NCBI RefSeq assembly: GCF_009905725.1
Contig: NZ_JAAAKV010000005.1
Location: 1 to 64,000 of the forward strand
DNA: 64,000 nucleotides
Direction of reading: 5' to 3'
DNA from: Emticicia sp. CRIBPO
Lineage (GTDB): Bacteria; Bacteroidota; Bacteroidia; Cytophagales; Spirosomataceae
Shown here piece by piece: positions 45,064-51,473 of this stretch; position 1 is the first letter of the stretch; each line of letters starts with the position of its first letter. The translations under genes were made by a program, and so were the position numbers. Under the pieces are notes generated by a model that saw only the letters and a program-made list of their open reading frames with translations, made no database searches and was not told the origin of the DNA.

Positions 45064-46983
45064 ATGGAGAACCTTCAGGTCAAAGAACCCATCGCTTACG
45101 AAAAGATACCTACCAGAATCTATCAGGATCCGAAACAAGCATCAAAGTCTGTAGCGGTTGAAATCGCAGCATTGATTCGATCAAAAGCAAAAGCCGGCCA
45201 AAACTGTGTTTTGGGTTTGGCAACCGGATCATCACCTAAGACCGTTTATGCAGAATTGATCAGAATGCACCGGGAAGAGGGCCTGAGCTTCAAAAACGTG
45301 ATCAGTTTTAATCTTGATGAATATTATCCTATGGAGCCTGACGCTGTTCAGAGCTACTGGAGATTTATGAAAGAGCAACTTTTTGACCATGTGGATATCC
45401 CTAAGGAAAACTACTTTATTCCGGACGGAACCCTTCCGCAGGAATTGGTTGCTGATTTTTGTAAAGAATATGAAAGAAAGATAGATAACCTTGGTGGTCT
45501 GGATTTTCAACTGCTGGGAATAGGAGGGAACGGTCACATCGGTTTCAATGAGCCGGGTTCTTTAATCAACTCGAAAACCAGGTTAATGATGCTGGATCAC
45601 TCTACGAGGGCTGCAGCCACCATGGATTTCGGCGGAGAACTTCCAAAAGTGCCTAAAAAGGCCATTACGATGGGGGTTTCTAAAATTTTGAGTGCTAAAA
45701 GAGTTGTTTTGCTGGCTTGGGGAGAGAGAAAAGCGGGTGTTATTGCTGAAGCCGTTGAAGGTTCTGTAACAGAACATAACCCGTCATCTTATTTACAGAC
45801 CCATCCGAATGCCTTGTTCATCGTGGATAATGCTGCCGCAACAGAACTTAAGAGGGTGAAAACACCTTGGCTGGTTGAAGATGTGGACTGGAGCGGGCCG
45901 ATGGTTAAAAAAGCCGTGACGAGCCTGTCATTAAGTCTTCAGAAGCCGATTTTGAAGCTTACAAATAAAGATTACAACGACAATGGATTAAGCGATTTGC
46001 TGGCCAGACACGGACAGGCTTATGAAATCAACATAGATGTATTTAATCAGCTGCAGCACACGATCACAGGCTGGCCTGGAGGGAAACCTAATGCAGATGA
46101 TTCAAACAGACCAGAGCGTGCCCAGCCGGATAAAAAAAGATGTATTATCTTCAGCCCGCACCCGGACGATGATATCATCTCAATGGGTGGAACTTTCCAG
46201 AGGCTGGTAGATCAGGGTCATGAGGTACATGTGGCTTACCAAACATCCGGAAACATCGCTGTGGCAGATGACGAGGCCCTGAGATTCATTGACTTTGTGG
46301 TTGACTATAACCAGCAATTCGGGATCAGCAGTCCGCAGGCGGAGGTGATCTTTGAAAACGCTAAAAAATTTCTTCAGAACAAGAAAGACAGCGAACTGGA
46401 TTCTGAAGATGTAAGATATGTTAAAGGCATTATCAGAAGGGGAGAGGCCAAGGCGACGTGTCGTTTTGTAGGTATTCCTGTAGAAAATGCACACTTCCTT
46501 AACATGCCTTTTTATGAAACCGGAACAGTGCAGAAGGCTCCGATAGGCGAAAGAGACGTGCAGATCATTGTAGACCTGATAGAAGAAATTAAACCTCATC
46601 AGATTTATGCTGCAGGTGACCTGGCGGATCCGCACGGAACGCACAAGGTTTGCCTCGATGCTATTTTTGCTGCCGTTGAGCGTGTAAAACATAAAGACTA
46701 CATGAGCGACTGCTGGTTGTGGCTGTACAGAGGAGCATGGGCTGAGTGGGGTATCCATGAAATTGAGATGGCTGTTCCGATGAGTCCTGATCAGGTGCTT
46801 CAGAAAAGATTCGGGATATTCAAACACCAGTCTCAGAAAGACGGCGTGGTATTCCAGGGTTCGGATTCAAGGGAGTTCTGGCAGAGAGCTGAGGAGAGAA
46901 ACCAGGGCACTGCAGAGCTTTACAACAAGCTGGGTCTTGCAGAATATGAAGCGATGGAGGCTTTTGTCCGCTGGAAATTTTAA
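45064..46983 (+). CDS. nagB: glucosamine-6-phosphate deaminase fused to a PIG-L/LmbE-like domain
   Basis: 639 residues. Residues about 20-270 are NagB (VLGLATGSSPKTVYAELIR, SFNLDEYYPM, LLGIGGNGHIGFNEPGS with catalytic Asp/His/Glu): GlcN-6-P to Fru-6-P plus ammonia. Residues about 355-600 are a PIG-L/LmbE-type deacetylase (CIIFSPHPDDDIISMGGTF with the zinc motif PHPDDD, and ADPHGTHKVCLDA). Bacteroidetes often carry this 630-660 residue form. The deacetylase half could remove the N-acetyl group of GlcNAc-6-P and so replace NagA; that is inference. Confidence 0.93.
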   Translation: MENLQVKEPIAYEKIPTRIYQDPKQASKSVAVEIAALIRSKAKAGQNCVLGLATGSSPKTVYAELIRMHREEGLSFKNVISFNLDEYYPMEPDAVQSYWRFMKEQLFDHVDIPKENYFIPDGTLPQELVADFCKEYERKIDNLGGLDFQLLGIGGNGHIGFNEPGSLINSKTRLMMLDHSTRAAATMDFGGELPKVPKKAITMGVSKILSAKRVVLLAWGERKAGVIAEAVEGSVTEHNPSSYLQTHPNALFIVDNAAATELKRVKTPWLVEDVDWSGPMVKKAVTSLSLSLQKPILKLTNKDYNDNGLSDLLARHGQAYEINIDVFNQLQHTITGWPGGKPNADDSNRPERAQPDKKRCIIFSPHPDDDIISMGGTFQRLVDQGHEVHVAYQTSGNIAVADDEALRFIDFVVDYNQQFGISSPQAEVIFENAKKFLQNKKDSELDSEDVRYVKGIIRRGEAKATCRFVGIPVENAHFLNMPFYETGTVQKAPIGERDVQIIVDLIEEIKPHQIYAAGDLADPHGTHKVCLDAIFAAVERVKHKDYMSDCWLWLYRGAWAEWGIHEIEMAVPMSPDQVLQKRFGIFKHQSQKDGVVFQGSDSREFWQRAEERNQGTAELYNKLGLAEYEAMEAFVRWKF

Positions 46984-47101
46984 AGAACGGGAGTAATTCA
47001 GCCTGAACTATAGACTTAGTGAAAGTTTTTTGATTCCCTTTCGAACTGACATTGTACAATAAGTGTTTTTTTTATAATTTTAGCAAGACAATAACACATT
47101 G

Positions 47102-47135
47102 ATGTTGCAACATATACTTGCAATTTTTATATTTG
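47102..47135 (+). promoter_or_regulatory. consensus promoter with palindrome over -33
   Basis: -33 TTG (47105-47107), a 20-base spacer and -7 TATATTTG (47128-47135), a full Bacteroidetes consensus. The 12-bp palindrome ATGTTGCAACAT (47102-47113) covers the -33 box and may be an operator. It drives the 51-residue small gene, whose ATG lies 20 bases after the -7. Confidence 0.72.
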
Positions 47136-47155
47136 ATGTGTTGACTCTAACCAAT

Positions 47156-47311
47156 ATGAAAAAAATAAATGTGTTTATGACAGTGCAATGGCTGATATTC
47201 ATGCCTTTGCTTTTGCCTCTTGGTATTGTTACCGGAGCTTTTGAGGGAATCAAAAAAACGTTTGATCAGGCTGCATCAGACATTTTTGAGAACCAGGAAA
47301 TTATTTCTTAA
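47156..47311 (+). CDS. small membrane protein (51 aa)
   Basis: From the ATG at 47156: a Lys-containing N-terminus, one long hydrophobic segment (VQWLIFMPLLLPLGIVTGAF) and a charged amphipathic tail (EGIKKTFDQAASDIFENQE). It resembles small single-pass membrane proteins seen in Cytophagales, with no known function. A perfect consensus promoter lies just upstream, and its stop interlocks with that of the convergent pseudouridine synthase gene (TTAA), which supports a real gene. Confidence 0.68.
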   Translation: MKKINVFMTVQWLIFMPLLLPLGIVTGAFEGIKKTFDQAASDIFENQEIIS

Positions 47312-48045
47312 TGTAAGAAACCCAGGTTCTCAACTTTTATTTCTTCTTTATCCAATTCTAAAAATTCTTCCCAAAAAGGATTTTCAGGAACCGCTGCCTT
47401 ACATAGAACCGGTTCTTTCTTCACAGGATGAATAAAGTAGACACGTCTTGCATGAAGATTGATAGAGCCGTCAATATTGGCTTTTGAATAACCATATTTT
47501 ACATCTCCCCTGATCGGACAGCCCATTGAGGCCAGTTGTACCCTTATCTGATGTGGTCTTCCTGTAATCGGATCAACTTCGATCAGATGATGCTTGTTCA
47601 GCGTACCGATATATCTGTAGTGTAATTCTGCTTTCTGAGAATCCGGAACCTCCTCGTCATAGGCCTTAACCGTATTTCTATCATTGTTTTTAACCAGCCA
47701 GTGGGTTAGTTTTCCTGATTTTTTCTCAGGCTTGCGGTCTGTAATGGCCCAGTAGGTTTTTTGAATATCTCTTTTCCTGAAAAGCTCGTTCATCCTGGTC
47801 AAAGCCTTGGAAGTCTTCGCAAAAATAACAATGCCGCTTACAGGCCTGTCGAGGCGGTGTACAGTGCCCAGATAAACGTCACCGGGCTTGTCATATTTTT
47901 CTTTGATGTATTCTTTGACATAATCCTCCAGGGTTTTATCCCGGGTGATGTCTTCATGTACCAGCACCCCTGATGCCTTATTGACGATGATCAGGTGGTT
48001 ATCTTCATATATAACATGAAATGGTTTTCGGTTTCTTGTTGCCAT
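47308..48045 (-). CDS. RluA-family pseudouridine synthase
   Basis: 245 residues. It isomerises uridine to pseudouridine in rRNA or tRNA. Motifs: DNHLIIVNKASGVLVHED, the catalytic loop GTVHRLDRPVSGIVIFAKT (Asp of HRLD) and ITGRPHQIRVQLASMGCPI. No S4 domain at the N-terminus, so it is closest to the short RluA/RluC/TruC type; the target site cannot be told. It follows dxr by 7 bases in the same operon. Confidence 0.93.
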   Translation of the reverse strand: MATRNRKPFHVIYEDNHLIIVNKASGVLVHEDITRDKTLEDYVKEYIKEKYDKPGDVYLGTVHRLDRPVSGIVIFAKTSKALTRMNELFRKRDIQKTYWAITDRKPEKKSGKLTHWLVKNNDRNTVKAYDEEVPDSQKAELHYRYIGTLNKHHLIEVDPITGRPHQIRVQLASMGCPIRGDVKYGYSKANIDGSINLHARRVYFIHPVKKEPVLCKAAVPENPFWEEFLELDKEEIKVENLGFLH

Positions 48046-48052
48046 GGCAATA

Positions 48053-49204
48053 TTAAATTATTTGTTCTAGTGCAAACGCACGGGTTTGACGATCAGTTTC
48101 AATATAGTCTTCTAATGTGGGGTTTTGGACAAAATTAATTTTGTTCATGCACTTTTCAATCACCTCAGACATGGTCAGAAACCCGACTTTGTCTTTCAGA
48201 AAGGCATCCACAGCAATTTCATTGGCGGCATTTACAACACAAGCCATGTTTCCTCCGGCTTTCAGGGCTTCAAACGCAAAGCCGAGATTTCTGAAAGTAG
48301 CGATGTCCGGTTTTTCAAAGGTCAGAGAAGGATAATGGATGAAATCGAAACGCGGGAAGTCTGATTTCAGACGATCAGGGAAGCCCAGGGCATACTGTAT
48401 CGGCAGTTTCATATCCGGAAGTCCCATTTGGGCTTTGAGGCTGCCGTCTTCAAATTGCACCAGCGAATGGACGATACTTTGAGGATGGACAATGACTTCT
48501 ATCTGATCAGGGGTGAGTCCGAATAACCATTTTGCCTCAATGACTTCAAGGCCTTTGTTCATTAATGAAGCCGAGTCAATTGTAATTTTGGCTCCCATTT
48601 CCCAGTTGGGGTGCTTCAGGGCTTGCTCTTTTTTGACGGATTTCAGAAAATCGGTGTCTTTACCTCTGAACGGGCCGCCGGAAGCGGTGAGTATGATTTT
48701 CTCTATCGGGTTGTGAAACTCACCTACCAGGCATTGGAAAATCGCGGAGTGTTCGGAATCTACAGGAAGAATATTTACCTGGTTTTCTTCGGCCAGGCGG
48801 GTAATCAATTCTCCGGCTACAACAAGCGTTTCCTTGTTGGCGAGGGCGATGTGCTTTTTAGCTTTAATGGCGTGAATGGTCGGAATTAATCCCACATAGC
48901 CTACTAAGGCTGTTAACACCATGTGGATATTCTCGTTTTCCACAACAGAAGCGAGCGATTTTTCACCACAATATACTTTTATATCTAAAGGATCAAGGGC
49001 TGAAAATACCTGGTCGTAAAGCGACTCGTTGGTGATGACAACCGCATTTGGTTTGAACCTGGCGGCTTGTTCAATTAACAATCCGGCGTTGTTCTGAGCA
49101 GTTAAAACTTCTACTCCAAACAAGTCGGGATGGGCCTCAATGACTTCAAGTGCCTGCGTACCGATGGAGCCGGTTGACCCAAGAATTGCAATGTTTCGTT
49201 TCAT
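48053..49204 (-). CDS. dxr: 1-deoxy-D-xylulose 5-phosphate reductoisomerase
   Basis: 383 residues from the ATG at 49204 (MKRNIAILGSTGSIG); the 15 upstream in-frame residues do not match the family. It converts DXP to MEP with NADPH in isoprenoid synthesis, and is the fosmidomycin target. Motifs: ILGSTGSIGTQALEVI (NADPH), ALANKETLVVAGELI, LPVDSEHSAIFQCL, TASGGPFRGKD, IDSASLMNKGLEVIEAKWLF. The rseP gene that often follows dxr is replaced here by an RluA-type gene. A one-mismatch -7 box on the minus strand lies at 49258-49265. Confidence 0.96.
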   Translation of the reverse strand: MKRNIAILGSTGSIGTQALEVIEAHPDLFGVEVLTAQNNAGLLIEQAARFKPNAVVITNESLYDQVFSALDPLDIKVYCGEKSLASVVENENIHMVLTALVGYVGLIPTIHAIKAKKHIALANKETLVVAGELITRLAEENQVNILPVDSEHSAIFQCLVGEFHNPIEKIILTASGGPFRGKDTDFLKSVKKEQALKHPNWEMGAKITIDSASLMNKGLEVIEAKWLFGLTPDQIEVIVHPQSIVHSLVQFEDGSLKAQMGLPDMKLPIQYALGFPDRLKSDFPRFDFIHYPSLTFEKPDIATFRNLGFAFEALKAGGNMACVVNAANEIAVDAFLKDKVGFLTMSEVIEKCMNKINFVQNPTLEDYIETDRQTRAFALEQII

Positions 49205-49361
49205 TAAATCGGGAAGTAAAAATAAAGAGCGAGCTCTTCGTTCTTTCAAAAAGAATGCAAAGGTGCAAAAAAATGCCCTATTTAACTAAACTATTGTCAT
49301 TGAACCTTTTCTATAGAATAACTCGTCTGTCTGTTCATAGCGGTTAATATCTAAATCTTCC

Positions 49362-49369
49362 TATTTTTG
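49362..49369 (+). promoter_or_regulatory. promoter -7 element of the M3 peptidase gene
   Basis: Exact TATTTTTG 25 bases before the ATG. No convincing -33 TTG at 19-20 bases. Confidence 0.45.
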
Positions 49370-49394
49370 TGAAAAATAAAAAAGAGATTTAAAT

Positions 49395-51113
49395 ATGGAG
49401 ATACTGGAAAGAAAGAAGCGGATTTTTTTGCCTGAAAACTTTGAATTGCTTTCATGGGAAGAGGTCAGGCCTTTTTATGAAAACCTCGTAAACCGTGAAT
49501 TAGCAGATAAAGAAGCTCTTGAAAAATGGTTTCTCGACAAAAGTGAGCTGGAATCGTATCTTTCTGAAAACATGGCGTGGAGGTATATTCACATGACCTG
49601 CGATACATCTGACGAATCATATCAAAAAGAATATCAGTTTTTTGTGGAGGAGATACAGCCTCATACAGCCACCTATGGTGATCAGCTGAATAAAAAGGCA
49701 CTTGATTGCCCTTATCTTGACGAATTGACGGATCCTGGCTATGCCATCATGATCAGGGGAATGAGGAAGGCGGTTGAGATTTTCAGAGAGGAAAACATTC
49801 CTCTTGAAACCCAGATACAGCTGAAACAGACAGAATATCAGGCCATCATCGGTGGAATGACTGTGGAAATCAATGGGGAAGAAGTCACCATGCCTAAAGC
49901 CGGCACCTATCTGCAGTCGGTCAACAGGGTCCTGAGAAAAGAGGCGTGGACGAAAATATCAGAAAGAAGATTCAGTGAAAAGGATAAGCTTGACGGAATA
50001 TTTGACGAATTGAGATCCCTGAGAAACCAGGTGGCCACCAATGCCGGGTTTGATAATTTCAGGGATTATATGTTTGCAGCGATGGGAAGGTTTGACTATT
50101 CCCCGGCAGATTGTTTTGATTTTCATGATGCTGTAGAGCAGGCGGTTGTTCCGCTTCTAGACGAGATGTTTGCAGCAAAAAAAGAGAAACTGGGAGCGGC
50201 AGTCCTGAAGCCCTGGGACGCCAAGGCAGATGCAGACAAAAGACCCGCTTTAAGACCCTTCAAAAACGGAGAAGACCTTTTGGACAAGACCGAAATCTGT
50301 TTTGATAAAATAGATCCTGAATTGAGCCGCTACATCAGGATCATGCGTAACATGAAGCATTTTGATGTGGAGTCGAGAAAAGGAAAGGCTCCGGGAGGTT
50401 ATAATTATCCGCTGGAAGAAATTGGCGTGCCGTTTATTTTTATGAACGCAACAGACAGTTTGAGAGATCTGGTAACGATGGTCCATGAAGGAGGTCATGC
50501 CATACACTCTTTCGAAGTCAGGGATTTGCCGGTAAATGCCTTCCGGAATACGACATCAGAAGTAGCCGAACTGGCCTCTATGAGTATGGAGCTGATCTCG
50601 ATGGAACACTGGGATGTGTTTTTCAAAAATGAAGACGATCTGAAAAGGGCCAAAATAGAGCATCTGGAAGATATTCTTACCGTTTTACCATGGATCGCTA
50701 CTGTGGATAAGTTCCAACACTGGGTTTATGAACATCCTTTGCACACCGTTGAAGAAAGAAACGATGCCTGGGATAATATCTTTAAAGCATTCTCAGACAG
50801 TATTACCAACTGGGGCGGGCAGGAGAAATTCCGGACTTATACCTGGCAAAAGCAATTGCATATTTTTGAGTTGCCGTTTTATTATATAGAATATGGAATG
50901 GCACAGTTGGGAGCTATCGGAGTCTGGAGAAACTATAAGAAAGATCCCCAAAAAGGACTTCAGGGATATCTGAATGCTTTGAGACTCGGATACACTGCAA
51001 CGATAGGGGAGATATACGAGGCAGCAGACGTAAAATTTGATTTTTCAAAGGAAAATATTTCTGAATTGATGGCCTTTGTGGGAGAGGAATTAAATGTCCT
51101 GAGAAATAAATAA
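49395..51113 (+). CDS. M3-family oligoendopeptidase (PepF-like)
   Basis: 572 residues, cytoplasmic, no signal. Zinc metallopeptidase of the thimet oligopeptidase/PepF group that trims peptides of about 7-20 residues. The active-site helix MVHEGGHAIHSFE has H364-E-x-x-H368, with a third ligand in the following TTSEVAELASMSMELISME segment. The C-terminal HIFELPFYYIEYGMAQLGAI is typical of this group. It has its own -7 element and is followed by a broken small gene and a terminator. Confidence 0.94.
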   Translation: MEILERKKRIFLPENFELLSWEEVRPFYENLVNRELADKEALEKWFLDKSELESYLSENMAWRYIHMTCDTSDESYQKEYQFFVEEIQPHTATYGDQLNKKALDCPYLDELTDPGYAIMIRGMRKAVEIFREENIPLETQIQLKQTEYQAIIGGMTVEINGEEVTMPKAGTYLQSVNRVLRKEAWTKISERRFSEKDKLDGIFDELRSLRNQVATNAGFDNFRDYMFAAMGRFDYSPADCFDFHDAVEQAVVPLLDEMFAAKKEKLGAAVLKPWDAKADADKRPALRPFKNGEDLLDKTEICFDKIDPELSRYIRIMRNMKHFDVESRKGKAPGGYNYPLEEIGVPFIFMNATDSLRDLVTMVHEGGHAIHSFEVRDLPVNAFRNTTSEVAELASMSMELISMEHWDVFFKNEDDLKRAKIEHLEDILTVLPWIATVDKFQHWVYEHPLHTVEERNDAWDNIFKAFSDSITNWGGQEKFRTYTWQKQLHIFELPFYYIEYGMAQLGAIGVWRNYKKDPQKGLQGYLNALRLGYTATIGEIYEAADVKFDFSKENISELMAFVGEELNVLRNK

Positions 51114-51135
51114 GTAATCTTAAAAATTGATACCA

Positions 51136-51262
51136 ATGAAAAAATGCGGCCTCTTATTTGTCCTTTTGTTATCCGGGATTTCTGTTTTTTCACAAAAACT
51201 GACGCCGAAGTGGAAAACCGGCAGTTTATAAAAACAGTGTGATTGCGTATACCATAAAGTAA
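51136..51262 (+). pseudogene. remnant of a small secreted protein, frameshifted
   Basis: The ATG at 51136 opens 31 codons: a good signal peptide (KKCGLLFVLLLSGISVFSQ), then KLTPKWKTGSL and a stop at 51231. Skipping one base near 51226 continues as YKNSVIAYTIK to a stop at 51262, so the original frame seems broken. A strong terminator follows at 51281. It could also be a genuine 31-residue secreted peptide, but remnant status is more likely. It lies 22 bases after the M3 peptidase gene. Confidence 0.5.
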
Positions 51263-51280
51263 AAACGGAAGATCACTTTT

Positions 51281-51320
51281 AAAAGTCAGGTTGCGGAGAT
51301 TAAACCGCAACCTGACTTTT
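51281..51320. terminator. long hairpin terminator
   Basis: Perfect 16-base arms (51281-51296 and 51305-51320) around an 8-base loop, ending in TTTTTT. It terminates the M3 peptidase unit and isolates the S9 peptidase gene. Confidence 0.92.
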
Positions 51321-51473
51321 TTGTCTGCGAATATTGGTAAGCGTAGAATATTCTTTTACGTTATGTTTTGAAATAGGGCAAAACGGGACCCTTTTTAAGA
51401 GTTTTGTATTCGAAACAGCACATTATATCAGAAAAACACTTATTTTTATCCCAAACTTCTCTTATAATAAAAT

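Noticed and set aside
46180-46827. 215-residue minus-strand frame inside nagB
   Set aside because: It lies wholly within the well-supported nagB gene, shows no family motif and has no promoter.
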